Notes: generated by a model not told the origin, from the letters alone. 64,000 bases of DNA from Streptomyces gelaticus (GCF_014649535.1 NZ_BMTF01000002.1:62001-126000), one strand, 5' to 3'; numbered from the stretch's first letter, positions 36,362 through 44,895 are shown. Made by a program: numbers and translations.

Positions 36362-37279
36362 ATGGGCTGGACGGTCCTCTACATCGCGTTCGGAATAGTC
36401 GCGCTGTGGCTGCTCGGCGAGGTGCTCCTGCAGTACAAGGCGCGCCTTCGCTGGCGTCTGCTCGCCTTCGGCGGCTTCGGCTGCGTGGTCCTCGGCGTGC
36501 TGATTCCGTCGGTGCTCGTCATCGTCCTCGGCACGATCGCCTTCGCCACCGGCCAGACCTACGTCACGCTCTCCTTCCGGCGCGGCTTCTCCACCGGCTG
36601 GGCCATAGGGGGCAAGCCCGGTGCGAGCCGCCGTCGCCGGGGCGGCGGTGAGCGGGAGGGCCGCGGGCCCACGCTCCAGGTGTCGGACCTGGAGATGGCG
36701 CCGCACGACGAGCAGACCCCGCAGCGCGCGGACACCGAGGCTCCGGCGACCGCGGTCTACGAACCCGAGCCGATGCCGGACGACACCGGCCAGTACGGCG
36801 TCTACTCCGATCATCACCGCGCACAGCAGGAACCGGGCCACGGGGGACAGCCGCAGCACGCCGCGTACGACCCGTACGCCGCGCCCGCCTCCGCCGCGTA
36901 CGGGGTGCAGGGCCAGGAACAGTACGCCGGTCATGACCCGCTCACGGGGCCGTACGACTACGGCACCGAGCGGCAGCAGTACGCCGCGTACTCCGATCCG
37001 TACATCGGGAGCGGCACCACCGGCGGTCCCGCTCAGTACGACACGTACGACAGCTTCGGCAACGGCTTCGACAGCTTCGGCGGCCGACAGGAGTACGACG
37101 CCGACCCGTACGCCCAGCAGTACGCCTCCGAGACGCCGCCGGGCGGTGTCTGGGTGCCTCAGCAGCGCGAGGGCGAGCAGTACCCCGTCGCCCCGCCGGA
37201 GCCGCCCACGCGGCCCGCCCCGTACCCGAACGGCTACAACAACGGCAACGGCTACGACGAGCAGCAGTACCGCTACTGA
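36362..37279 (+). CDS. Membrane protein with long Tyr/Gln-rich disordered C-terminus
   Basis: A 305-residue protein. The first ~75 residues hold two membrane helices (VLYIAFGIVALWLLGEVLL and a second ending in TYVTLSF), then an Arg-rich patch. The remaining ~200 residues are low complexity, rich in Tyr, Gln, Gly, Pro and Asp, with recurring QYAAY, DPYA and GYN motifs. This composition resembles tails that phase-separate or are tyrosine-modified. An AGGAGG precedes the ATG. It may share the metF transcript (50-bp gap). No known function. Confidence 0.75.
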   Translation: MGWTVLYIAFGIVALWLLGEVLLQYKARLRWRLLAFGGFGCVVLGVLIPSVLVIVLGTIAFATGQTYVTLSFRRGFSTGWAIGGKPGASRRRRGGGEREGRGPTLQVSDLEMAPHDEQTPQRADTEAPATAVYEPEPMPDDTGQYGVYSDHHRAQQEPGHGGQPQHAAYDPYAAPASAAYGVQGQEQYAGHDPLTGPYDYGTERQQYAAYSDPYIGSGTTGGPAQYDTYDSFGNGFDSFGGRQEYDADPYAQQYASETPPGGVWVPQQREGEQYPVAPPEPPTRPAPYPNGYNNGNGYDEQQYRY

Positions 37280-37290
37280 CGAGGGGCGGA

Positions 37291-37306
37291 CGGCCGGGCC
37301 CGGCCG
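37291..37306. terminator. GC palindrome between convergent genes
   Basis: A perfect 16-bp palindrome, CGGCCGGGCCCGGCCG, in the 40-bp gap between the convergent Tyr-rich protein and flavoprotein genes. The loop would be tight, so terminator function is only plausible. Confidence 0.35.
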
Positions 37307-37319
37307 CCGGCTCTCCCGG

Positions 37320-38837
37320 TCACTGGGAGCCCCGGAAGCCGTCGCCCTCGACGATGAGCCCGGCGACCAGCGCCCCCGACATGCCCGCGTGGGCCAGCCC
37401 GCCGCCCGGGTGCGACCAGCCGCCCGCCGCGTAGAGCCCCGGCAGCCGGGTGCGGTTGCCCGGGTGCAGAAGCGCGCCGCCCGCACCGGCCAGCGCGGGC
37501 GCGGGCACCGAACCGCCCTCGGCGCCGGTGTCGGCAGCCGTCTCGACCGGTGTCCGCACCTCGGCCCGGAGCATCCGCTCCCGTATCCCGGGCACGGCCG
37601 CGGCCGCCGCCTCGATCAGCGCATCGGCGCACCGCTCGCGCACTGCCGGGTCCGTCCAGTCCACCGCTCCGTGCGGGGCGACCGTCGCCATCAGCGTCAC
37701 CGCCTCGTGCGCGTCGTCGGGGCGGGTCGAGGGGTCGTCCGGGCGCAGCACCGTCACCGTGGGGCGCTCGGCGAGCCTTCCGGCGAACACCGCCTCGCGC
37801 TCCGCCGTGCCGTCCTGCGGATGCACCAGCGTCCGGTGCACGGCATCGGCGGGCCGGGCGCCGCGCAACGAGAGCAGAACCAGGAAGCGTCCCGGCACCA
37901 CCCCTTGCCCGGGCCGGGGCTGCACCGCCACGTCGCCGCCCTGCCACAGCTCCTGACCGGGCACCAGCTCCGGCCGCGGCCGGGCTCCCAGCACCACATG
38001 GCCGGCCTCGGCGACCGTGCCGTCCATGAGCTCGACGCCCGCCGCCCGGCCGTCCTTCTCGACGACCCGGGCCACCTCGGCGCCGAAGACGAACTCCACC
38101 TTCCGGTCCAGGCACCGCTCGTACACCGCCTGCGCCAGGGCCCGCATCCCACCGGAGACGTACCAGCTGCCGAACGTCTCCTCCATGTACGGCAGCAGCG
38201 CCGCGGCCGCCGGGGCGCGCAGCGGATCGAGCCCGTACGACAGGGCGTATCCGTCGAGGAGCGCGGCCAGCCGGGGGTCCGCCAGCTCCCACGCGCCGAC
38301 CTCCGCGACCGTGCCCGCCTGGCGGGCGGAGCGCAGCAGGCGGCGCCGGCGGAGCGCCGGATACGGATCACGGCCCAGCACCTGCCAGTCGGAGCGCAGC
38401 GGCTCCTCCAGCAGCGGGCGCCGGGACCGGTCCCAGGCATCGCGCGCCCGGTCCAGGAACTCGCCCCAGGCCGCGCCCGCACCGCCGCCGAGCGCGCCGT
38501 CCAGCGCGGAGACGACTCCGGCCCGTGAGGCGTTCGGCAGCGAGACCGCCGTGCCGTCGGCGAACAGATGACGGCTCGCGGGATCGACCTGCGTCATGGT
38601 GACGCACCGCTCCAGCGGCTCCTTGCCGGTCTTCACGAACAAGTCGCGGTAGACGGCGGGCAGATGCAGCAGCGCCGGACCGGTGTCGAAGGCGAAGCCC
38701 TCATGGGCATACCGGCCGACCGAACCGCCGAAGGTCTCCGACCGCTCGTACACCGTCACCCGGTGGCCTGCCACGGCGAGCCGGGCGGCCGCCGCCATCG
38801 CGCCCATCCCGGAGCCGATCACCGCAATACGTGCCAT
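37320..38837 (-). CDS. Phytoene desaturase-like FAD-dependent oxidoreductase
   Basis: A 505-residue flavoprotein of the amine-oxidase/phytoene-desaturase type. The N-terminal dinucleotide motif is IAVIGSGMGAMAAAARLA, followed by the glutamate that binds ribose (VYERSETFGG). The C-terminal FAD block is LYAAGGWSHPGGGLAHAGMSG. No other carotenoid genes (synthase, cyclase) are nearby, so carotenoid desaturation is not supported; relatives include retinol/all-trans saturases. ATG 38837 is the family start. It lies 30 bp downstream of the DUF4126 gene and is likely in the same operon. Confidence 0.8.
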   Translation of the reverse strand: MARIAVIGSGMGAMAAAARLAVAGHRVTVYERSETFGGSVGRYAHEGFAFDTGPALLHLPAVYRDLFVKTGKEPLERCVTMTQVDPASRHLFADGTAVSLPNASRAGVVSALDGALGGGAGAAWGEFLDRARDAWDRSRRPLLEEPLRSDWQVLGRDPYPALRRRRLLRSARQAGTVAEVGAWELADPRLAALLDGYALSYGLDPLRAPAAAALLPYMEETFGSWYVSGGMRALAQAVYERCLDRKVEFVFGAEVARVVEKDGRAAGVELMDGTVAEAGHVVLGARPRPELVPGQELWQGGDVAVQPRPGQGVVPGRFLVLLSLRGARPADAVHRTLVHPQDGTAEREAVFAGRLAERPTVTVLRPDDPSTRPDDAHEAVTLMATVAPHGAVDWTDPAVRERCADALIEAAAAAVPGIRERMLRAEVRTPVETAADTGAEGGSVPAPALAGAGGALLHPGNRTRLPGLYAAGGWSHPGGGLAHAGMSGALVAGLIVEGDGFRGSQ

Positions 38838-38867
38838 GTCAGTGACCCTAGCGGCCACCACCGACAG

Positions 38868-39485
38868 TCACTCCGCCGGCCAGTGCGAACCCGCCCCGGC
38901 CAGGCGTTTCTCCTCCCGCCGCTGAGCCCTGCGGCGCAGATAGCGACGGATTCTGGAGGCCAGGAAGGCCACTACGACGATGCCCAGCACCAGCAGCGTC
39001 CCCGCGATGACGGCGGCCACCACCGGATGGAATATCGCGAAGGTGACGATCCCGGCGACACCCAGGTCCTCCGCGATGCTCACCACGACATTGCTGAACG
39101 GTTCGGGGGAGGAGTTGACCGCCATTCTGGTGCCCGCCTTCACCAGATGGCTCATCAGCGCGGTGGAACCGCCCACCGCCGCGGCAGCGAGCTGCGGCAG
39201 CGAGCCGCTCTCGCCGGCCAGCAGCGCGGCCACGACGGCACCGGCGATCGGCCTGACGACGGTGTGCACCGAGTCCCAGACCGAGTCCACGTAGGGGATC
39301 TTGTCGGCCACCACCTCGCACAGGAAGAGCACGCCGGCCACGACGAGGACATCGGTGCGTTGCAGCGACGCGGGCACCTCGTCGGTCAGGCCGGTCGCAC
39401 CGAAGACACCGAGCAGCAGAACCACCGCGTAGGCGTTGATCCCGCTCGCCCAGCCGCTTGTGAACACCAGGGGAAGTACGGACAC
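38868..39485 (-). CDS. DUF4126 membrane protein
   Basis: A 205-residue membrane protein of the DUF4126 type: LPLVFTSGWASGINAYAVVLL at the N-terminus, a second helix with FLCEVVADKIPYVDSVWD, then glycine-rich membrane segments and an Arg-rich cytoplasmic tail. The function of the family is unknown. GTG 39485 is preferred: TACGAT lies 7 bp upstream with no Shine-Dalgarno, the spacing expected for a leaderless transcript. A TTG at 39512 is the longer alternative. It is co-directional with the flavoprotein gene 30 bp downstream. Confidence 0.75.
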   Translation of the reverse strand: MSVLPLVFTSGWASGINAYAVVLLLGVFGATGLTDEVPASLQRTDVLVVAGVLFLCEVVADKIPYVDSVWDSVHTVVRPIAGAVVAALLAGESGSLPQLAAAAVGGSTALMSHLVKAGTRMAVNSSPEPFSNVVVSIAEDLGVAGIVTFAIFHPVVAAVIAGTLLVLGIVVVAFLASRIRRYLRRRAQRREEKRLAGAGSHWPAE

Positions 39486-39846
39486 GGACGCGATCGTAAC
39501 CAGATGGAGCAACGCCCGGGGCCGGGTCGGGTGCGCAGCTCTGAGTATCCGTACCTAGGCGACGAGATGAGTAGGTGCGCGGATGAGCTTCCACTTGCGC
39601 TGACGGGAGAGTGGAACGCACGGAGAGGGGCGCGGCTCCGCACCGCCGGCACGGGGCGGCGGAACGGTCGCGGCGCTCCCTCCGGATCGGGGGAGCACAA
39701 CGGAGAGCCCGGGGACCACGGGGGAACGAGGGTCACGGGGGAAGGCTCTCCGGCAGTACGGAAGACGCCGGTCCGGCGCGGCTCGGGGGGATCGAGCCTC
39801 ACCGGACCGGCGTTTTTCTGCGCTGCCGGGCTCTGGTCCGGGACGG
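39486..39846. other. 361-bp gap with structured, apparently non-coding DNA
   Basis: No convincing protein gene is seen; the only long plus-strand frame (39567-39860) has poor third-position GC and runs through a terminator. The stretch holds, in plus-strand order, a hairpin at 39675-39698, a 9-bp stem at 39701-39709/39744-39752 whose loop contains CACGGGGGAA twice, and a terminator with a T-run at 39765-39817. It could encode a small RNA on the plus strand, or serve as the 3' region of the TetR operon. Confidence 0.5.
39765..39817 (+). terminator. Strong intrinsic terminator with T-run (plus strand), also downstream of the TetR gene
   Basis: A 12-bp outer stem (ACGCCGGTCCGG with CCGGACCGGCGT) and an inner 6-bp stem (GGCTCG with CGAGCC), followed on the plus strand by TTTTT at 39813-39817. 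It lies 30 bp past the stop of the minus-strand TetR gene, so it may terminate both directions. The T-run, however, favours a plus-strand transcript. Confidence 0.75.
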
Positions 39847-40491
39847 TCAGCGCCCGCTGACCCGCCCGTGCAGGAGCAGCGAGAGCGCCGAGTGCACATC
39901 GTCGATCGAACGCTCGGGCTGGAACGCCTGCCAGTCCAGGGCGGCCACCAGCACCATGCCGACGAGCGCGGCAGCCGTCAGCGGGATGTCGATCTCCTCG
40001 CTGAGCTCACCGTTGCCCACACCCTCGCGCAGCACCTCCTCGACCACCGCGACGGCCTCCTGACGCACCACCAGGAGGGTTCCCTGCCATGCCCGGTTGG
40101 TGCGCCACAGCTCCGCCACGTACAGCTGGGTGAAGGCCGGATAGCGGTCGATGAAGACCAGACCGGCCCGGATCATCGCGTCCAGGGCCTCGACCCGGGT
40201 GCCGCCGCGCTCGCCGGTCTCCTCGGCCGCGGTGCGCAGCGAGGCCGTGAGCAGGCCGACGCCGTGGCGCAGCAGCTCCTCGAAGAGCTCGGTCTTGCTC
40301 TTGAAGTTGTAGTAGACCGTGCCCTTGGCGACGCCGGCGCGCTCGGCGATCTCGTCCACCGTGGTCGCCGAGAAGCCCTTCTCGGCGATGAGGGTCACGG
40401 CCGCTTCGTAGAGCCTCTGCCGGGTGGCCCGGCGACGCGTGGTGCTACTGCTTTCCATGTCCCCGATTCTCACAGGTTCCGGCGTGCTCAC
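39847..40491 (-). CDS. TetR-family transcriptional regulator
   Basis: A 214-residue TetR regulator. The N-terminal helix-turn-helix is RLYEAAVTLIAEKGFSATTV followed by AERAGVAKGTVYYNFKSK, which is textbook for the family. The C-terminal ligand/dimer domain is all helical. GTG 40491 overlaps the YhgE gene stop as GTGA, suggesting coupled translation; ATG 40458 is the shorter alternative. As the last gene of the ABC-YhgE-TetR operon it probably represses the operon through the palindrome at 43360-43373. The inducer is unknown. Confidence 0.87.
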   Translation of the reverse strand: MSTPEPVRIGDMESSSTTRRRATRQRLYEAAVTLIAEKGFSATTVDEIAERAGVAKGTVYYNFKSKTELFEELLRHGVGLLTASLRTAAEETGERGGTRVEALDAMIRAGLVFIDRYPAFTQLYVAELWRTNRAWQGTLLVVRQEAVAVVEEVLREGVGNGELSEEIDIPLTAAALVGMVLVAALDWQAFQPERSIDDVHSALSLLLHGRVSGR

Positions 40492-42575
40492 AGGCTCAGC
40501 TCCGGGTGGAGCCGGTCCAGGGTCCACACCTGCTTGCGACGTGCGGCCACCGCGGTCAGGGCGAGCGCACCCGCCGTGAAGGCCAGCAGCACCGCACTGC
40601 CCTGCCAGACCGGGCCCAGCCCGCCGCCCGTGATCAGCCGGCGCAGCCCGTCGACGATGTAACTCATCGGCAGGTAGGGGTGGATCGCGTTGAAGAACCC
40701 GGGGCTGGTCTGGACGGGATACGTACCCCCGGCCGAGGTCAGCTGGAGCATCAGCACCGCCAGCACGAGGATCCGTCCCGCGGCTCCGAACCGGGCGTTC
40801 AGCCACTGCACGATCGCTGCGAAGCAGCAGGTCACCAGCGCCAGGAAGCCGACCGTCCCGGCGGCGCGGGCCATCTGCAGACCGAGCCCCCAGTGCAGTA
40901 CGGACATCAGGGCGGCCACCTGGAGCAGACCGATGGCGACCACCGGCAGCCAGCCCGCGAAGGCGATCCGCCAGGCGGAGGCCCCGGCGGCGAGCGCGCG
41001 CCGGTTGAGCGGCTGGATCAGCATGTAGGCCACCATCGCGCCGACCCAGAGGGAGAGCGGGATGAAGTAGGGCGCGAAACCGGTGCCGTAGTTGGGGGCC
41101 GCGTGCAGCGACTGGGAGGCCAGCTGCACCGGGTCGGCCATCACACCGGTACGGGCGTCGCGGTCCTTCTTGTCGTAGTCGGGGATCGCGCCGACACCGT
41201 CGTTGAGCCCCTGGGCCAGGGTGGTCGAGCCGTCGCCGAGCCGGATCAGCCCGCCATCCAGATTCGCCGCGCCCTTCTTGAGATTGCCCACGCCGCTGTC
41301 CAGGTCGGCGGAACCGGTCCTGGCCGTCACCAGTCCGGTGTGCAGGTCGCCGGCACCCTTCGCGACCTTGTGGGCGCCGGTGTTGAGCGCGTTGACCTTC
41401 TTGACGGCGGACCCCAGGTCCTCGTCCAGGCGCGGCGCGTGCTCGGCCAGGGCGTCGGCCTGCCGCTGAAGGGTGGTCAGCTGGGTGCGCAGCTTCTTCA
41501 GATCGCCGTTCTGGCTGGTGACCAGTGCGTTCACGTCGTCGGCCACGTCGGCGACATCGGCCGCCGCGGTCGTGGCGCGCTTCAGCGGGGGGCAGACGGT
41601 GGAGTCGGGGACCGGCTCCTCCGTGCAGCTGGTGCGGTAGATCCCGGCCAGGTCGTCGGAGGCGGTGCGGGCTGCGGTGGCCGCGGTGGGCGCCGCCTTC
41701 ACCAGCAGGTCGAGGTTGTCCCGCACGGTCTTCGAGGAGTCGGAGACCAGCCGGGCGGTGTCGCCGATCGACTTGCCGTTGTCCTTGAGGAACGGGCGGA
41801 CGTCGGCGGCCACCCCGTTCACCTTGTCGGCGAGCTGCTGAGTGCCCTCGGCCACCTGGCGGGAGCCGGTTTCGAGGTCGCTCGCGCCCTTGTCCAGCTT
41901 GACGATCCCGCCTGCCAGCCTGTTGCTGCCGGCCTTGGCGTCCTTCAGCCCGTCCGCGAGATCCTGCGAGCCCTTCTTGGCCTTGCCGATGCCGCCCTTG
42001 AGGTCGTCGGCACCCTTGGCGGCCTTCGCCGTCGCGTCGTGGAGGTCGGAGAAGTTGATGAAGATCCGGTCGTAGAAGCTGCGCGAGGCGTTGGTCGACG
42101 CGGCGGTGCGCACCTCGGAGAAGACCGAGCGGGAGATCTGCCCGACGATGTAGTTGTTGGCATCGTTGGTCCGCACCTGGAGGGCGCCGGCCTCGGGGGA
42201 GTCGCCCGAACTGGACGCGATCCGCTTGCTGAAGTCCGACGGCATGGTGAGCGAGAGGTAGTACGTGCCGTCCTCGACCCCCTTGTCGGCCTCGGCGGAA
42301 CTCACCTCGTGCCAGTCGAAGACCTTGGAGTCCAGGAGCTTGCCGGTGATCTCGTCACCGGCCGCGATGCGCTTGCCGTCCGCGGTGGTGCCCTTGTCGT
42401 TGTTGACCAGTGCGACGGGAATCTTGTCGAGGCGGCCGTACGGGTCCCAGAAGGACCACAGGTACAGGGCGCCGTACAGCAGGGGCAGGAGCAGCAGCGC
42501 GACCAGCGCGGCGCGCGGGAGCTTTCCCCTGCCGAAACGCCTGAGCTCAAGCGCGGCCAGTCTCGGCGAACGCAT
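40488..42575 (-). CDS. YhgE/Pip-type membrane protein (ABC-2-like)
   Basis: A 695-residue membrane protein of the YhgE/Pip type. One N-terminal membrane helix (LVALLLLPLLYGALYLWSF) is followed by a large extracytoplasmic region of ~440 residues. That region contains repeating Gly/Leu/Asp/Lys heptad-like segments (SQDLADGLKDAKAG type). The protein ends in about five to six ABC-2-like helices. Family members include phage-infection protein Pip, ESX-associated proteins and MmpL-like export components. The ATG at 42575 overlaps the ATPase gene by 29 nt. It would be the membrane partner of the neighbouring ATPase; the substrate is unknown. Confidence 0.85.
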   Translation of the reverse strand: MRSPRLAALELRRFGRGKLPRAALVALLLLPLLYGALYLWSFWDPYGRLDKIPVALVNNDKGTTADGKRIAAGDEITGKLLDSKVFDWHEVSSAEADKGVEDGTYYLSLTMPSDFSKRIASSSGDSPEAGALQVRTNDANNYIVGQISRSVFSEVRTAASTNASRSFYDRIFINFSDLHDATAKAAKGADDLKGGIGKAKKGSQDLADGLKDAKAGSNRLAGGIVKLDKGASDLETGSRQVAEGTQQLADKVNGVAADVRPFLKDNGKSIGDTARLVSDSSKTVRDNLDLLVKAAPTAATAARTASDDLAGIYRTSCTEEPVPDSTVCPPLKRATTAAADVADVADDVNALVTSQNGDLKKLRTQLTTLQRQADALAEHAPRLDEDLGSAVKKVNALNTGAHKVAKGAGDLHTGLVTARTGSADLDSGVGNLKKGAANLDGGLIRLGDGSTTLAQGLNDGVGAIPDYDKKDRDARTGVMADPVQLASQSLHAAPNYGTGFAPYFIPLSLWVGAMVAYMLIQPLNRRALAAGASAWRIAFAGWLPVVAIGLLQVAALMSVLHWGLGLQMARAAGTVGFLALVTCCFAAIVQWLNARFGAAGRILVLAVLMLQLTSAGGTYPVQTSPGFFNAIHPYLPMSYIVDGLRRLITGGGLGPVWQGSAVLLAFTAGALALTAVAARRKQVWTLDRLHPELSL

Positions 42576-43338
42576 CGGCCGTTCCTTCCTCGGTCGTGGT
42601 TTCCCCGGTCGCGCTCCTCGCGGCCGTGCCGGCTGCGTCGTCGGTGCTCTCCGTGCGCAGGGTGATCGCGTCCTCGGGCGCCTGGCTGCATACGGCGAGC
42701 ACGGTCGTGCCGTTGTCCGCGACGGACCGCAGCAGGTCCCAGGCCTCGGTCCGTTCGGCGTCGGAGAGCTTGAGGTCGGTGTCGTCCACCGCGAGCAGCC
42801 GGGGGGTGCCGATCAGTGCGAGGGCGACGGAGAGCCGCAGCGCCTCCAGCCGCTCCAGATCCCGTACGGAGGTCCGCCCGGCCTTGGGCAGGGTGGCCGG
42901 GTCGAGTCCGGCGGCGTCCAGCGCCGTGTCGATCCGTGCCCGGGCGGTGGCGGCCCGTTCGGCACGCGGGCGCAGCAGGGCGCGCAGCGAACCGTCGAAG
43001 CGGCGCTGCAGCAGGGCCCGCTCGCGCAGGTGCTCGTCGACGGTGAAGGCCGCGTCGAGCTCGCTGACGCCGGGGACCGGGCCGAGCGCGGCGATGCGGC
43101 GTACGGCGGCCATCTTGCGCGGCAGACGCAGCCCGCCGACCTTCGCCTGGCCCTCGGTGGGGCGCATCCGGCCGGTGAGAGCGAGCAGCAGGCAGGTACG
43201 GCCCGAGCCGGACGGGCCCTCGACCGCCACCAGTGAGCCGGGTCCGGCATCGATGCCCAGGCCCCGGAAGGCCCAGCCGCGCGGCCCCTTGAGGCCGAAA
43301 TTCTCGGCGGTGACGGATGCCCCGTGCGGGCTGTCCAC
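42547..43338 (-). CDS. Degenerate ABC-type ATPase partner of the YhgE protein
   Basis: A 263-residue ABC-like nucleotide-binding protein. Walker A is intact (VEGPSGSGRTCLL). A recognisable LSGGQ signature is missing: the region before Walker B reads SVRDLERLEALRLSVALALIG. Walker B ends in LLAVDDTD, so the catalytic Glu is replaced by Asp or lost. A Thr/Glu/Ala-rich tail follows. Either the protein hydrolyses ATP poorly or it acts as a regulatory ATP-binding subunit. GTG 43338 follows GGGAGAGGG. It heads the operon with the YhgE and TetR genes. Confidence 0.8.
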   Translation of the reverse strand: MDSPHGASVTAENFGLKGPRGWAFRGLGIDAGPGSLVAVEGPSGSGRTCLLLALTGRMRPTEGQAKVGGLRLPRKMAAVRRIAALGPVPGVSELDAAFTVDEHLRERALLQRRFDGSLRALLRPRAERAATARARIDTALDAAGLDPATLPKAGRTSVRDLERLEALRLSVALALIGTPRLLAVDDTDLKLSDAERTEAWDLLRSVADNGTTVLAVCSQAPEDAITLRTESTDDAAGTAARSATGETTTEEGTADAFAETGRA

Positions 43339-43359
43339 AGACCCTCTCCCATGTTTTGA

Positions 43360-43373
43360 ACTGACTGGTCAGT
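43360..43373. promoter_or_regulatory. TetR-type palindromic operator upstream of the ABC-YhgE-TetR operon
   Basis: The inverted repeat ACTGAC-TG-GTCAGT at 43360-43373 lies 21 bp before the ATPase gene start, with flanking TTGA and GCAA extending partial symmetry. Palindromes of this TGAC/GTCA type are common TetR-family operators. Its place ahead of an operon ending in a tetR gene suggests autoregulation. Confidence 0.7.
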
Positions 43374-43506
43374 GCAAAAAGGTAGCCCGAACTGGCGGAC
43401 GAAGCAAAACGGCAGGTCGGAGGGGATTCGGGTCGATTGTCAGTGGTGCCCCTCACGATGGACACAGACGGCCACGGAGTCGTTACACGAGACAGGAGGT
43501 TTCGTC

Positions 43507-44034
43507 ATGGCCCACTCGTCCGCAGCAGCCGCACCCCGGCGCCGCGCAGACGGCCCTGCCCCCTCACTGACCGGCCCGGCAAGCGATGTCCACCCCGTTC
43601 TGCGCCGCACCACGGCGCCGCCCGCCGCCCTCGATCTGCTCGCGAAGGCCCGCACCGGCCTCGACGAGGCCGCCGTTCTCGATGTGCCGAACGAACGGTA
43701 TGCCACCGCCCATCTCGCAGCGCTGCGCACCGCGGCCGCGGTGCTCGCCGCGCGGGGCCGCCCGGAGACGTCCAGGCGGCGCCGGGAGCGCATCCGCAGC
43801 GCCTGGGAGGTCCTGCCCGAAATAGCTCCCGAGCTGACCGAATGGAGCGCGCTGTTTGCTGCCGGTGCCCGCCGCAGGGCCCGTGCCGAAGCCGGGATAC
43901 CCGGTGCGGCCAGCCGGCGGGACGCCGACGACCTGCTGCGCGACGCGGCGATGTTCCTGCGTCTGGTCGAGCGGCTGCTGGTGCTCCAGCCGGTGCTCCC
44001 GCAGGCCAGGAGGGAGCGGTCCGACGCGGGATGA
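43507..44034 (+). CDS. SAV_6107-type HEPN domain protein
   Basis: A 175-residue all-alpha protein that I recognise as the SAV_6107-type HEPN group of streptomycetes: LLAKARTGLDEAAVLDVPNERYATAHLAALRTAA, given here by its LLAKARTGLDEA core, and a second half beginning EWSALFAAGARRRARAEAG. HEPN domains are often RNases with an RX4-6H motif; I do not see a clear one, so RNase activity is unproven. The ATG at 43507 follows a full AGGAGG. No antitoxin-like partner gene is adjacent. Confidence 0.75.
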   Translation: MAHSSAAAAPRRRADGPAPSLTGPASDVHPVLRRTTAPPAALDLLAKARTGLDEAAVLDVPNERYATAHLAALRTAAAVLAARGRPETSRRRRERIRSAWEVLPEIAPELTEWSALFAAGARRRARAEAGIPGAASRRDADDLLRDAAMFLRLVERLLVLQPVLPQARRERSDAG

Positions 44035-44136
44035 CGGGCGCGGCGGCGTGAGGCAATAGGGTGGGAAGCGCTCGTACCACCTGCACTGTTCACGCTCCGC
44101 CGTCACAGGCGGCACCGTGCCGAGGAGTCATCTGCC

Positions 44137-44895
44137 GTGTCGGACCAGCTGCGCCCCCGCGCCTCCCTCCGTACCGCCGTGGTCTGGGAGGTCCTCAAGG
44201 ACGCCCTCGACCGCCGGGTGAAGGCGACCGGCAGGGACGCCCTGGACGTCCTGGACACCGGCGGCGGCACCGGCATCTTCGCGGTGCCGGTCGCCCGGCT
44301 CGGCCACCGTGTCACCGTCGTCGACCCCAGCCCCAACGCGCTCTTCGCGCTGGAGCGCCGTGCGTCCGAGGCCGGGGTGGCCGAGCGGGTCCGCGGCGTC
44401 CAGGGAGACATCCACGGCCTGTTCGAGGTCGTCGAACGCGGTGGGTACGACGCGGTGCTGTGCCACGGCGTCCTGGAGTACGTGGACGACCCCGCCGAGG
44501 GCGTACGCAACGCGGTGGCGGCGCTCCGGCCGTCCGGTGCGCTCAGCCTGCTCGCCGCCGGGCTCGGCGGTGCCGTCCTGGCGCGGGCGCTCGCCGGTCA
44601 CTTCACCGAGGCCCGGCAGGCGCTCAGCGACCCGGCGGGCCGCTGGGGCGAGGGCGATCCGATGCCCCGGCGCTACACCGCGGAGCAGCTCACCGAGCTG
44701 GTCTCCGGGGCCGACGCCGAGGTCGGCGCGGTCCACGGCGTACGGGTCTTCGCCGACCTGGTGCCCGGCGTCCTGGTGGACACGGAGCCCGGCGCCGTGG
44801 AGGCCCTGCTCAAGCTGGAGTCCGCCGCGGCCGAACTGCCCGCCTTCCACTCGGTCGCGACGCAGTTGCACGTCCTGGGCACGAAGCGCGCCTGA
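44137..44895 (+). CDS. Class I SAM-dependent methyltransferase
   Basis: A 252-residue methyltransferase. Motif I is VLDTGGGTGIFAVPVA. The acidic ribose-binding residue is in VTVVDPSPNAL, motif II in VQGDIHGL, and LCHGVLEYVDDP and ALRPSGALSLL are motifs III and IV. It has some likeness to CmoM-type tRNA or small-molecule methyltransferases. The substrate cannot be assigned. GTG 44137 is the start. A 9-bp inverted repeat about 80 bp downstream probably ends the transcript. Confidence 0.82.
   Translation: MSDQLRPRASLRTAVVWEVLKDALDRRVKATGRDALDVLDTGGGTGIFAVPVARLGHRVTVVDPSPNALFALERRASEAGVAERVRGVQGDIHGLFEVVERGGYDAVLCHGVLEYVDDPAEGVRNAVAALRPSGALSLLAAGLGGAVLARALAGHFTEARQALSDPAGRWGEGDPMPRRYTAEQLTELVSGADAEVGAVHGVRVFADLVPGVLVDTEPGAVEALLKLESAAAELPAFHSVATQLHVLGTKRA

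Noticed and set aside
37320..38837. A carotenoid biosynthesis locus
   Set aside because: The flavoprotein resembles phytoene desaturases, but no phytoene synthase, prenyltransferase or cyclase gene is nearby.
39567..39860. A 97-codon plus-strand ORF between the DUF4126 and TetR genes
   Set aside because: Third codon positions are not GC-biased, it has no family resemblance, and it runs through a strong terminator into the end of the TetR gene.
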